Shown: positions 1-7,543, counted from the stretch's first letter. The stretch is DNA of 30,054 nucleotides from an uncultured Bacteroides sp. (GCF_910586915.1 NZ_CAJULN010000032.1:1-30054); one strand, 5' to 3'. The notes: generated from the letters alone by a model not told the origin. Program-made: numbers and translations.

Positions 1-1492
1 GTGTACGTCCGGTCAACGGATACAAGGTGATGCGGGTATGTCGCTTTGAACTTGCGATAATCCGGTATTCCGTGACGGCTTCTTTCCCGTATTCTTCGTT
101 CACCATTTGGCGGGGACGGTCGAGTGGGTTCAGACAGAGTGGGAGCGAGATTGTCCCCGTCTTACCTGTGGTCAGGGCCGTATCTTCTCCCTCCAATAAA
201 GCGATATACCTTTTTTTAATGCTCCTGTTCTCGAACTGTGCCTGCAAATGCCTATGTGCTTCTTTGGTTTTGGCTACAAGCAATAATCCCGAAGTTGCCA
301 TGTCGAGCCGGTGTACAATCATAGGTCCCGTAGCATCGGGATACTTTTTCTTCAGACGGTGGTAGACGGAGTCCGTCTCCTCCGCCTTTCCCGGCACGGA
401 TAACATTCCTGCCGGTTTGTTGACTATTACCAGCCATTCGTCTTCAAACACGATTTCCAGTTCCGTGTCTTTATGTATATTGTCCGACAACGGATTCTCG
501 TCTACCTCCAATCCCTGGAGCATATGTTGAAGAATGGGTTCGCATTTTCCTTTGCAGGAGGGATAGTAATAGCCGTGATGTCTGATTTCGTTTTTCGGAG
601 ACTCTCCCCACCAGAACTCGGCCATTGCCAACGGTTTCAGTTGATGAAGATACGCATATTGCAGCAGCTTGGGCAACGCACACTCGCCTGCACCGCTGGG
701 CGGTACTTTCCCTACGGTCTGCTCAAAGAGGCTGCATAAGTCTTTCACTTCTCCTTTTGCATTCAGCATCCGGAACTGCCCGAACAACTTTTGTTGCAAG
801 GCTGCCGAACGTTCTTTCCGTTCTGCTTTCAGTTTTTCTATTTCGTCCTTGAAGCGGCAGACTTCCGCTTCACGTTCCTCCAACCGCCTTTTCCAGTACT
901 TTTCTTTTCGCTTGTATTCAGCTTTTTGATATTGGCTTTCCCGAATCAGAGCGGCTTGTTCTTCTTCGGAAATCCCGTTTGCCGACCGGCGCCGACTCTC
1001 TCTGACTTCCTTCGCCGCCTTTAGTTCCGCTTTGGCTTGAATCAGTTCCGTCCGGGCCTGTTCGGTTTCTGCTTTCAGTTTTTCTTTCGATTCAAGGTAG
1101 TGTGTATTGTTCTCCAATTCGCCGATGCGGGTATTGATGGCTGAAATCTGCTCTTCCTCCATCTTGAAGAATCCTTGCGGTTGCAGCAGGTCATAGACCG
1201 GAGGAACAAAATAAGTATGGAGGTTCTTTCCCGCCAAATTGCCGGAAAAGGCTGCCAGATAGCCGATGTTGCTTTCTTTCTCCGTGGCTTCTCCCGTTCC
1301 GCATTGTACAATCAATACCCCGAACATCTTTCCGAGAGCTAATTCTTCCTGCCATTCCTTGCGGCTTGCGATATACGCTTTTACTTCCTCTGCCGCCAAT
1401 ACGCACAACGGATGGGGAGTATAATGGAAAGGATAAGTGAATTTCGCCGGTAGCGCAATGTGGAAAACAGGTTTCTTGAAGAGATGTATCAT
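1..1492 (-). CDS. RluA-family 23S rRNA/tRNA pseudouridine synthase with long coiled-coil N-terminus (3' end outside window)
   Basis: The reading frame is open from an ATG at 1492 to the left edge, giving about 497 residues with the C-terminus missing. The last 170 or so residues are the catalytic domain of RluA-type enzymes, which convert uridine to pseudouridine in structured RNA. The signature HRLDMATSG lies at residues 394-402, and its Asp397 is the expected catalytic residue. The segment ending PLTGRTH at the window edge is a second conserved block. The first 300 or so residues are not part of the usual enzyme. They begin with MIHLFKKPVF, contain a charged Lys/Glu-rich stretch (about residues 125-215) that reads as coiled coil, then a Cys-containing linker. 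A canonical RluA is near 220-320 residues, so this is an extended form. A TACTTTTG -7 element lies upstream on the same strand (1529-1522). The exact RNA target cannot be read from sequence. Confidence 0.9.
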   Translation of the reverse strand, partial: MIHLFKKPVFHIALPAKFTYPFHYTPHPLCVLAAEEVKAYIASRKEWQEELALGKMFGVLIVQCGTGEATEKESNIGYLAAFSGNLAGKNLHTYFVPPVYDLLQPQGFFKMEEEQISAINTRIGELENNTHYLESKEKLKAETEQARTELIQAKAELKAAKEVRESRRRSANGISEEEQAALIRESQYQKAEYKRKEKYWKRRLEEREAEVCRFKDEIEKLKAERKERSAALQQKLFGQFRMLNAKGEVKDLCSLFEQTVGKVPPSGAGECALPKLLQYAYLHQLKPLAMAEFWWGESPKNEIRHHGYYYPSCKGKCEPILQHMLQGLEVDENPLSDNIHKDTELEIVFEDEWLVIVNKPAGMLSVPGKAEETDSVYHRLKKKYPDATGPMIVHRLDMATSGLLLVAKTKEAHRHLQAQFENRSIKKRYIALLEGEDTALTTGKTGTISLPLCLNPLDRPRQMVNEEYGKEAVTEYRIIASSKRHTRITLYPLTGRT

Positions 1493-1572
1493 CGGTGTAT
1501 CTTTGAATGTGATTATGGGTGCAAAAGTAAAGTAAAATCGGAAGAACTGATGGCATATCAGTTTATTTTTCC

Positions 1573-1580
1573 TAATTTTG
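1573..1580 (+). promoter_or_regulatory. Possible Bacteroides -7 element for the MaoC-like gene
   Basis: TAATTTTG fits the Bacteroides -7 consensus TAnnTTTG and lies 44 bases before the start codon at 1624. No TTTG-type -33 box is seen at the usual 19-21 base spacing, so this is a weak call. The intergenic space 1493-1623 also has TACTTTTG on the other strand, as expected for a divergent promoter region. Confidence 0.35.
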
Positions 1581-1623
1581 CCACCAATTAATAGATTAAT
1601 AACCCCCATAAAGCGTTCAGACT

Positions 1624-2088
1624 ATGGAAAAAGTAATTATCAATTCGTACGAAGAATTTGAACAACTGTTAGGTAAACAAATAGGTGTTTCCGATTATGT
1701 GGAACTCTCTCAGGAGCGCATCAATCTTTTTGCGGATGCGACATTAGACCACCAATGGATTCACGTGGATACGGAACGTGCCAAAGTGGACAGCCCTTAC
1801 AAAAGCACAATAGCTCACGGTTATCTGACATTGTCCATGCTGCCGTATATGTGGAACCAGATAATCCAGGTGAACAACCTGAAGATGATGATTAACTACG
1901 GTATGGACAAGATGAAATTCGGTCAGGCTGTGTTGGCAGGACAGAGCATCCGCCTGGTGACTACCCTTCATTCGTTGACCAATCTGCGTGGCGTGGCAAA
2001 GGCTGAAATCAAGTTTGCCATCGAGATAAAAGACCAGCCGAAGAAAGCACTCGAAGGCATTGCCGTATTCTTATACTATTTTAATTGA
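1624..2088 (+). CDS. MaoC-like hydratase / dehydratase
   Basis: This 154-residue protein is a complete single hot-dog domain of the MaoC / (R)-specific enoyl-CoA hydratase family (NodN-like). These cytosolic enzymes hydrate trans-2-enoyl-CoA thioesters. The motif ADATLDHQWIHVD contains the expected catalytic pair, Asp42 and His47, separated by four residues. IAHGYLTLSML at residues 63-73 is the conserved helix after the active site. The length is normal for the one-domain form, and the start is the only ATG that gives the complete N-terminal strand. It stands alone, divergent from the pseudouridine synthase gene and followed by a long inverted repeat. No fatty-acid or PHA genes are nearby, so the physiological substrate is unknown. 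Confidence 0.88.
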   Translation: MEKVIINSYEEFEQLLGKQIGVSDYVELSQERINLFADATLDHQWIHVDTERAKVDSPYKSTIAHGYLTLSMLPYMWNQIIQVNNLKMMINYGMDKMKFGQAVLAGQSIRLVTTLHSLTNLRGVAKAEIKFAIEIKDQPKKALEGIAVFLYYFN

Positions 2089-2099
2089 TTACAATAAAG

Positions 2100-2213
2100 G
2101 CGGTTTGTCTCACTACAGATAACACCGGTTAGTACAGTTTGCTTTTTTAATACTTGCATAATGAAGTTAAACAATCGGTGCTAATCGGTGTTATCTGTAG
2201 TGAGACAAGCCGC
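2100..2213. repeat. 28-bp inverted repeat, possible bidirectional terminator between convergent genes
   Basis: The arm at 2100-2127 and the arm at 2186-2213 are reverse complements with a single mismatch in 28 bases, separated by a 58-base loop. The arms contain CTCACTACAGATAACACCG and its complement. The right arm is preceded by a second AATCGGTG, so this octamer is directly repeated at 2173 and 2184. It lies exactly between two convergent genes, so a shared terminator is plausible. The arm length and loop exceed those of a normal intrinsic terminator, and a dispersed palindromic repeat is equally possible. Confidence 0.75.
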
Positions 2214-2230
2214 TTTGCTTTTGTCAGGTT

Positions 2231-2752
2231 CTACTTCTTGGCTTTCATTGCCTTTAGCGTATTTCTGCGTACGGCACGGATGGCAGGGCTTAACAGTTCG
2301 GGTTCCATAATTTCCAGCATGGTACGCAGTTCTTGCTGCAATTCGGGAATAGAACGGGTCAGTTGGCAGGCAAGTTTTATGCAGAGAGACTGCACTCCGC
2401 CCGGTTCACGTCGGGTTATGACACGTTCCATACAGAAATCGAGGAAATCCATCCGTGGCGGATTGGCTGCCGGCTGTTGGCTGAGCAGGCTCAGGAGCAT
2501 CCTTCTTTTTCCTGTGTGCGGGCAGACTAATAGTGCATCAATCAGTTCGTCTTGCCGTTGGCTTAGCCATTCTACACCTTCTTTTGGGAAATGCGTGCAA
2601 ACCCACAAGGCATGATAAGAGAGAGTCTCGTCTTTGTCAAAGATAAGTTGGTAGACCTCTTCTCTGAGCTGCTCGTCGTCTTGTATGAAGTGAAGTATCT
2701 CTCTGATGTCTTCGATATGTACGCGTTCGGCTAATCTTGTACGCAGGTTCAT
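2231..2752 (-). CDS. Conserved-looking helical protein of unknown function
   Basis: This 173-residue protein has no motif that I recognise. The composition (Leu, Glu, Arg, Gln) and the spacing of hydrophobic residues suggest an all-helical fold, possibly HEAT-like repeats. Examples are HIEDIREILHFIQDD near the start and a middle block around ALWVCTHFPKEGVEWL. It has no signal peptide or membrane segment, so it should be cytosolic. The C-terminus is strongly basic (ending KAMKAKK). It lies 22 bases downstream of the double-GNAT gene on the same strand and may be co-transcribed with it. Codon usage matches its neighbours and the frame is uninterrupted, so it is a real gene. No function is proposed. 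Confidence 0.75.
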   Translation of the reverse strand: MNLRTRLAERVHIEDIREILHFIQDDEQLREEVYQLIFDKDETLSYHALWVCTHFPKEGVEWLSQRQDELIDALLVCPHTGKRRMLLSLLSQQPAANPPRMDFLDFCMERVITRREPGGVQSLCIKLACQLTRSIPELQQELRTMLEIMEPELLSPAIRAVRRNTLKAMKAKK

Positions 2753-2774
2753 GCAATTCTCTTTTTTTCCGGTG

Positions 2775-3782
2775 TCAACGGTTGCTTGTTTCGATGCTCG
2801 CTTTTTCCAACTGTAGGTGCAGAATCGGGTAAGGCTTTCCCTGGCTGTCCGTTTCGTCCCTGCCGATGGTTTGGAATCCCATGTGAAGGTAAAAACCGAG
2901 TGCTTTCCCGTTCTGTTCGTTTACGTCCACCTTATCTATCTGTCTCTTCAAGATGGCGTATTGCAACAGGCGCTTGCCGTATCCTTTTCCCTGCTCGCTG
3001 CGATTGACGAACAGCATTTCGATTTGTTCGTGGCTCAGTCCCATGAAAGCTGCAATCTTTCTTTCGGCATTCCGGATGATGTATAGTTCTACTGCCGCTA
3101 AATACTCATTGCGCACCAACGGTTTGTAAAACCGGATGTCTTCTTCGGTGAGAAAGTGATGTGTGTGGCGCACCGATGCTTCCCACACCTCTGTCAGTTC
3201 ATCATAATCCTGTGCGGTGGGTCGGGAGATGTTGGGGAGATAGTAGCACAGATGGTCGAATATGTTTCCGTTGTATGTCAGTTCGGCTTGGTGCAGCAGG
3301 CCTTCGTAGATAAAACCATTTCGTTCGAGCACTTGTTGCGACCGCTTGTTGTGTGGGTAACAATTGGCGGTGATGAGGCTGAGTTGCAGTTCGCCGAACC
3401 CGTAGTTTATTACGGCTTGCACAGCTTCCGTCATATACCCTTTGCCCCAATATGCTTCGTCGAGCCAGTAGCCCAGCATACGTACCTGCGGATTCTCCCG
3501 TTTCGGGTCGGGGACGATTCCGACGGAGCCGATAAGCTGCCGCGTGTCTTTCAGCGTCATCGCCCAAATATTCTCCTGGCCGATAAATACATTCAGAAGA
3601 ATCTCCCGCGATTCTTCCAGTGTCTTGTGGGGCGCCCATCCTGCATTGTTGCCTAAGTTCGGGTTTTGACAGCAGGCAAAGAAGGCTTCCGCATCCTCTT
3701 CTTGAAAGGGGCGGATTAGCAGCCTTTCTGTCTCAAGGCTGCGGGTGGTTATTGTTTCTTTAGGGTCGGTTTTCTTCTCCAT
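2775..3782 (-). CDS. Tandem GNAT acetyltransferase (RimJ/RimL-like domain plus second GNAT domain)
   Basis: The 335 residues form two acetyltransferase domains. Residues 1-190 resemble RimJ/RimL-type N-acetyltransferases: they start with a TERLLIRPF strand and carry the acetyl-CoA loop YWGKGYMTEA, followed by a CYPHNKRSQQVLERNGF segment. Residues 191-335 are a second, shorter GNAT domain with the loop EQGKGYGKRLL and an ending typical of the fold (ALGFYLHMGFQTIGRD). GNAT enzymes move acetyl from acetyl-CoA to amines on proteins, antibiotics or small metabolites. Most family members have one domain, so this is a fusion. Both cofactor loops look intact. The substrate cannot be read from the sequence. 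The gene lies between the beta-lactamase gene and the unknown 173-residue protein, all on the same strand. Confidence 0.88.
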   Translation of the reverse strand: MEKKTDPKETITTRSLETERLLIRPFQEEDAEAFFACCQNPNLGNNAGWAPHKTLEESREILLNVFIGQENIWAMTLKDTRQLIGSVGIVPDPKRENPQVRMLGYWLDEAYWGKGYMTEAVQAVINYGFGELQLSLITANCYPHNKRSQQVLERNGFIYEGLLHQAELTYNGNIFDHLCYYLPNISRPTAQDYDELTEVWEASVRHTHHFLTEEDIRFYKPLVRNEYLAAVELYIIRNAERKIAAFMGLSHEQIEMLFVNRSEQGKGYGKRLLQYAILKRQIDKVDVNEQNGKALGFYLHMGFQTIGRDETDSQGKPYPILHLQLEKASIETSNR

Positions 3783-3819
3783 TTCTTTCTATTGTTACGA
3801 CCGTTCATTGTTCTCTCTT

Positions 3820-4710
3820 TTATCGGGCTGACTTCATCACATATTCATAGACGATACGCGAAACGTCAGCGATTGTCCGACTGTTGTCGGTAAGACTCTC
3901 TTCGGAGTCTTTTACGAAAACAGCTATGCTGTAGGCTCTCCCGTCGGGCAATAGGACAAAGCCGATGTCGTTGCAGCCTATCTGCCGGCCTTTGGCGTTC
4001 AGGTCGCCCGTTCCCGTTTTGTGTCCTATGGTTACGCCTTTGTCCGATAAGGGAGCCGCCAGGCGGTCTTGTCCGGTCCGGCATTCTACCATTGTCTGCC
4101 GGATGAAGTCTTTATAGGTTGTGCCAGACAACGGCTCACGGCGGAAAATCTCCAGCAATTCGGCGGCGGCCAACGGGGTACTCCAGTTTTGATAACACAA
4201 CTCCAGGTCTTTGTGCATATCGTCCTCGGTGGCTACGATGGAGAAATCCCGTAGGCCTAACGAACGGATGTATTTGTCTACCGCTTCCGTGCCGCCCAGG
4301 TAATCGAATAGTATATCGCACGCGTTGTTGTCGCTCTGTTGAAGCGTGTATTTCAGCAGGTCGGCAATGCTTATCTCGATTCCTCCTTGCGGATGTCTTT
4401 CGCGTAGCGGACTGTAGGTGTCCGGTTTCAAGTCCTGTTTCTCTATCGTCAGTAGCGTGTCCAACGGTTGGTTTCGCTTTGCCATATAGTCGGCTACTGC
4501 CAGGGCCTGATGGAATTTGAAGACACTCATCAGAGGATAGCGGGCGTCGTTGTTGACGGTTACCGTGTCTTTTCCGTCTATGATGACGGCAATCCCTATT
4601 TCGGCTTTCTTGTCTTTGACGGCTTCCTTCAGTTGTGTCTCAAGGGAAGCACTCCGGCAGGAAAACAGCAGGACGGGGAGCAGGCAAAGGTATATGATGG
4701 ATGGGCGCAT
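3820..4710 (-). CDS. Class A beta-lactamase, subclass A2, CepA-like
   Basis: This 296-residue serine beta-lactamase should hydrolyse penicillins and cephalosporins. All class A motifs are present: SVFK at 62-65 with the acylated Ser62, SDN at 126-128, the omega-loop Glu162 in TEDDMH, and KTG at 231-233. Spacing and wording (YPLMSVFKFHQALAVADY, SDNNACDILFDYLGG) are very close to what I remember of CepA, the chromosomal cephalosporinase of Bacteroides fragilis, rather than CfxA or CblA. The N-terminus is a signal peptide ending in LLFSC with Cys18, which can be read as a lipoprotein signal, so the enzyme may be anchored to a membrane in the periplasm. No insertion sequence with an outward promoter is visible upstream, so expression may be low. 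The allele and its spectrum cannot be assigned from motifs alone. Confidence 0.92.
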   Translation of the reverse strand: MRPSIIYLCLLPVLLFSCRSASLETQLKEAVKDKKAEIGIAVIIDGKDTVTVNNDARYPLMSVFKFHQALAVADYMAKRNQPLDTLLTIEKQDLKPDTYSPLRERHPQGGIEISIADLLKYTLQQSDNNACDILFDYLGGTEAVDKYIRSLGLRDFSIVATEDDMHKDLELCYQNWSTPLAAAELLEIFRREPLSGTTYKDFIRQTMVECRTGQDRLAAPLSDKGVTIGHKTGTGDLNAKGRQIGCNDIGFVLLPDGRAYSIAVFVKDSEESLTDNSRTIADVSRIVYEYVMKSAR

Positions 4711-4761
4711 ACTCGGTCTTTATCTTTTAAATATAGGTTGCATCAAGTCTGATATCTTGCA

Positions 4762-4769
4762 CAAAGATA
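4762..4769 (-). promoter_or_regulatory. Possible -7 element of the beta-lactamase gene
   Basis: On the - strand TATCTTTG matches TAnnTTTG exactly, 51 bases upstream of the ATG at 4710. No good TTTG box lies at the expected distance upstream. If real, this is the native promoter of the gene, not one supplied by a mobile element. Confidence 0.4.
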
Positions 4770-4825
4770 TATTTTTCCTACCGAACTTTTTCTATATAGT
4801 CACACTTTTCCTGCCGAATGTATAA

Positions 4826-4972
4826 GGAAAATCTGCTTCAAGGCTTGAAACCAAAGTTTCTACTGCTTGAAACTTTAGTTCCAAAGCTGATGGAACAAGA
4901 GTTTCATTGGGAAGAAACCTTTGTTTCCACCCATATGGAACTAAAGTTTCACACGAAGGAAACGAAATTGAA
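4826..4972. repeat. Phased array of short palindromes (GRAAC-N4-GTTYC), period 22-23 bp
   Basis: Between the divergent beta-lactamase gene and the DUF6078-like gene is a 375-base space without a credible gene. It contains five 14-base units of the form G(A/G)AAC, four bases, GTT(T/C)C at 4847, 4869, 4892, 4914 and 4937. A sixth unit with a damaged right half begins at 4959, and a weaker one at 4826. Start-to-start distances are 22, 23, 22, 23 and 22, which is two helical turns each, so all units face the same side of the DNA. Each unit is an imperfect palindrome and alternate units are in part complementary to each other. This suits a multi-site operator or a folded transcript. I do not know a named family for it. 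Confidence 0.7.
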
Positions 4973-5085
4973 ACTCAATGGGGCACGACAAACCTCTCTG
5001 TCTTTGGCGAAGAAAGACACGATACATTCACGCACGATGCCACACTTTGTCCGTGTGGCAAGGCTACGGGCTGTGCGACGTCAAT

Positions 5086-5520
5086 TTACCAGATATATTC
5101 TTCCGTATAAGATTGGTAGACCGGTTCGTCTTTGATTCCTTTGTTGCGGAAGAGTTGTCTGATATACTCCTGGTCTTTGGGCATGAGTCCCCGTTCTCCG
5201 CGGTAGAGCCTGTAGTAGCCTGTTTTTCCATAGCGCCTTATCATCTGTGCTCTGATACTCACTGCATCTTCATAAGGGATTCTGTCAAGCATCCGCTTCA
5301 TTCCCCACGCCATACGTATTTTGTTGGCACTCTTGAAGTATGGGCACGGTTCTCCCGCCGCAGGATAATGTGTCGGGTTGACGATGGAGATGTAAAAACA
5401 GTCGGTTGTCTTATTTTGTGCAGCGATGTGGCGCAGACATTTCGAGGCTTGCGGGCACTGTTCGTTGAAGCAACGGACAAAATTGTAGGGGACAGACTGG
5501 CTGCCGGCTTCTTCTTTCAT
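5086..5520 (-). CDS. DUF6078-like small cysteine-rich protein
   Basis: This 144-residue protein probably belongs to DUF6078, a family of unknown function common in Bacteroides. The N-terminal third holds Cys17, Cys22 and Cys28 in the pattern CFNEQCPQASKC, followed by LRHIAAQ and the phrase FYISIVNPTHYP, then another Cys in EPCPYFKSA. The Cys pattern may bind a metal or form disulfides, although no signal peptide is visible. The C-terminal half is basic and contains RRYGKTGYYRLYRGERGL. It is a lone gene, with a TACTTTTG -7 element at 5599-5592 on the same strand. The family name comes from memory of similar sequences; no role is assigned. Confidence 0.7.
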   Translation of the reverse strand: MKEEAGSQSVPYNFVRCFNEQCPQASKCLRHIAAQNKTTDCFYISIVNPTHYPAAGEPCPYFKSANKIRMAWGMKRMLDRIPYEDAVSIRAQMIRRYGKTGYYRLYRGERGLMPKDQEYIRQLFRNKGIKDEPVYQSYTEEYIW

Positions 5521-5700
5521 ATTCTGTAGAGGTTATTTTATTTGTAGGAGACTTCTTGCCCATATGTCTATATCGCAGGAAAATATCCTTCACAAAAGTA
5601 GGGCTTTATTTCGGGAATGTGAAGCGTTTGAGCGAATATTCTTTCAAAGGCGGTCCGGCGGGCGGCGGGAAAGAGATAAAGCAAATAGTAAACGGGAAAA

Positions 5701-5731
5701 TTTGTAAATTCAAAGATTGTTCCTACTTTTG
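5701..5731 (+). promoter_or_regulatory. Canonical Bacteroides promoter of the ECF sigma gene
   Basis: TTTG at 5701-5704, a spacer of exactly 19 bases, and TACTTTTG at 5724-5731 match the Bacteroides housekeeping promoter (-33 TTTG, -7 TAnnTTTG) without a mismatch. The start codon is 36 bases after the -7 box. The sigma and FecR genes are therefore probably made at a basal level by the primary sigma factor, as expected for a sensor pair. Confidence 0.75.
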
Positions 5732-5766
5732 TTTTAAATACTTGGAAATTACAATAAAGATGAACG

Positions 5767-6336
5767 ATGGCTACAGAGTTACCTCACCCCGGCAGTACTT
5801 TTAATAATATTTATACGCAATATTACCGAAAATCTTTTCTGTTCGTAAAGTCGTATGTATATGATGACATCGCAGCGGAAGACATTGCTTCGGAAGCCCT
5901 TATCAAGTTGTGGCAATGGATGCAGCGTAACCCTACGGAAATTGTCGGGCCGATGTTGCTCAGTATTTTAAAGAATAAAGCCTTAGACTATCTGCGGCAC
6001 GAAAGCATAAAGCAACAGGCTTTGACGCATCTTTCCGAGAAACAACAGGAAGATTTGGCTCTCCGTCTCTCTTCGCTCGAAGAGTGCAACCCGAATGAGA
6101 TTTTTTCAAAAGAGGTAACCGGCATCATACGCGACACGTTGGAATCGCTGCCCGAACAGACTTCCCGCATATTTTCCCTTAGCCGCTTTGAAGGCAAAAC
6201 CAACCGGGAGATTGCCGCCGAACTCCACATCTCCGTCAAGAATGTCGAATATCATATCTCCAAAGCACTCAAAGTCTTTCGGAAAACTCTGAAAGACTAC
6301 CTTCCTTTATTTTATTTCTTTTTCTATTTGAAGTAA
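5767..6336 (+). CDS. ECF sigma-70 factor (Bacteroidetes PUL type)
   Basis: This 189-residue RNA polymerase sigma factor has only regions 2 and 4. Region 2 is about residues 15-85 (YYRKSFLFVKSYVYDD, then EDIASEALIKLWQW). Region 4 is about 120-180 (SLPEQTSRIFSLSRFEGKTN, then a helix-turn-helix ending EYHISKALKVFRK). Length and ending are typical of the sigma factors that work with FecR-like anti-sigma proteins next to susC/susD genes. The gene for the partner begins 106 bases downstream. The gene is expected to activate the susC operon, including itself if the locus is autoregulated. The chosen ATG follows the canonical promoter. An ATG six bases earlier is out of frame. Confidence 0.93.
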   Translation: MATELPHPGSTFNNIYTQYYRKSFLFVKSYVYDDIAAEDIASEALIKLWQWMQRNPTEIVGPMLLSILKNKALDYLRHESIKQQALTHLSEKQQEDLALRLSSLEECNPNEIFSKEVTGIIRDTLESLPEQTSRIFSLSRFEGKTNREIAAELHISVKNVEYHISKALKVFRKTLKDYLPLFYFFFYLK

Positions 6337-6442
6337 TCCGCCCGTTGCGCAAGGCTTTTCATTTTTCCGCTTTCAAAAAAACGTTTTTCTTTTTAGGGTA
6401 AATAAAACCTGAAACGTTATATATATAAAGCAATCGGAAAAA

Positions 6443-7378
6443 ATGAATGAATTGTTGCAAAAGTACATATCGGGCGAGGCCTCTGAAATAGAAAGAGAGC
6501 GGGTGGTGGACTGGCTGCGCGAGGACGAGGCGCATCTGTCCGAATACAAACGGCAGCGTAAGCTGTACGACATCGCTTTGTGGCGGCAAACGGACGATAC
6601 TTACACGTTGCCGAAACCCCAAAGTCTGCTGAAGCGAAAGTTAGGTGTTTTGTATCGGGTGGCAGCCGTAGCCGCCATTGCCATAGCAAGCATCCACTTC
6701 TACAATTATTACAGCGTACGCGGCAAAAGCGAAAACCTGCAAACCGTAATCGCCCCGGCAGGGCAACACGCGGAGTTACGTTTGGCGGACGGAACACATA
6801 TATGGCTTAATTCGGGAAGCCGCCTGACCTTTCCCGGACAGTTTCCTAAAGACGCCCGTCGCGTAAAGCTGGATGGTGAAGGCTATTTCAAAGTCTCCTC
6901 TCAAGCCGAAAGACCTTTCATCGTTGAAACCAGCCAATGCGACATCCGGGTATTGGGCACCGAATTCAATGTGTTGGCTTACCGGAAAGATACCGTCTGG
7001 GAGACAGCTTTGCTGAACGGAGCGGTGGAAATCTTACATAAAAAAGAGCAGACACCTCTTATGAGGCTGACGCCCGGAAGCGCCGCCGTATTGAAAGGAA
7101 ACCGGATGGTGAGGGAAACAATCCGCACAACCGACTATTTTCGCTGGCGCGAAGGACTTATCTGTTTCAACGATATCTCCCTGCGAGACATGATAGAGAA
7201 ACTGAAACTCTATTACGATGTGGACTTTATCGTCAATAACCGGCAGGTTCTCGATGCACACTATACCGGAAAGTTCCGCACGAATGACGGCATAGACCAT
7301 GTCATGCGCGTGCTCAGCCTCAACAGTAAATTCTCCTACGATAAAGATGAAGAGAGCAATACCATCACTATTTATTAA
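6443..7378 (+). CDS. FecR-type anti-sigma factor
   Basis: This 311-residue inner-membrane protein should hold the neighbouring ECF sigma inactive until the outer-membrane receptor signals. Residues 1-60 are the cytoplasmic sigma-binding part (MNELLQKYISGEASEIERER). A single membrane helix spans about 68-88 (VAAVAAIAIASIHFY). The periplasmic FecR domain starts near 100 and carries APAGQHAELRLADGTHIWLN, followed by a GEGYFKVS stretch. The last 75 residues form the DUF4974 domain (CFNDISLRDMIEKLKLYYDV), which resembles an STN fold and is thought to contact the SusC signalling domain. Order, spacing and orientation behind the sigma gene are those of a classic PUL regulatory pair. Confidence 0.93.
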   Translation: MNELLQKYISGEASEIERERVVDWLREDEAHLSEYKRQRKLYDIALWRQTDDTYTLPKPQSLLKRKLGVLYRVAAVAAIAIASIHFYNYYSVRGKSENLQTVIAPAGQHAELRLADGTHIWLNSGSRLTFPGQFPKDARRVKLDGEGYFKVSSQAERPFIVETSQCDIRVLGTEFNVLAYRKDTVWETALLNGAVEILHKKEQTPLMRLTPGSAAVLKGNRMVRETIRTTDYFRWREGLICFNDISLRDMIEKLKLYYDVDFIVNNRQVLDAHYTGKFRTNDGIDHVMRVLSLNSKFSYDKDEESNTITIY

Positions 7379-7434
7379 CATTTAAAACATACTGAAGCCT
7401 ATGGAAGATTGAAAACACCGCGAAAGAAACAAAA

Positions 7435-7492
7435 GATGGGACAGTGCTGCAACACCATCCCATTTGTCTGAGTCGGGCTGTAGGAAGCCGAC
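7435..7492 (+). promoter_or_regulatory. Two stem-loops in the leader between fecR and susC
   Basis: The 165-base gap before susC contains a hairpin at 7435-7463 (GATGGGA pairing with TCCCATT, with an inner GTG/CAC) and a second at 7472-7492 (GTCGG pairing with CCGAC, with an inner GCT/AGC). Neither is followed by a T run, so they do not look like intrinsic terminators. They may stabilise or tune the susC mRNA, or separate sensor from structural gene expression. The sigma-dependent promoter for susC should lie in this gap but I cannot identify it. Confidence 0.45.
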
Positions 7493-7543
7493 GAGATAGT
7501 TATAGATTAAGTTAAACCTAATAAACTAATATGTTGCGAAAAT

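Noticed and set aside
4847..4972. CRISPR array
   Set aside because: Units are 14 bases with only 8-9 bases between them and variable centres; there are no spacers of CRISPR length and no cas genes.
4818..5135. 105-codon + strand frame across the beta-lactamase / DUF6078 gap
   Set aside because: It simply translates the GAAAC/GTTTC repeat units (recurring LKPKF, LELKF, TKETK) and overlaps the opposite-strand gene; no family resemblance.
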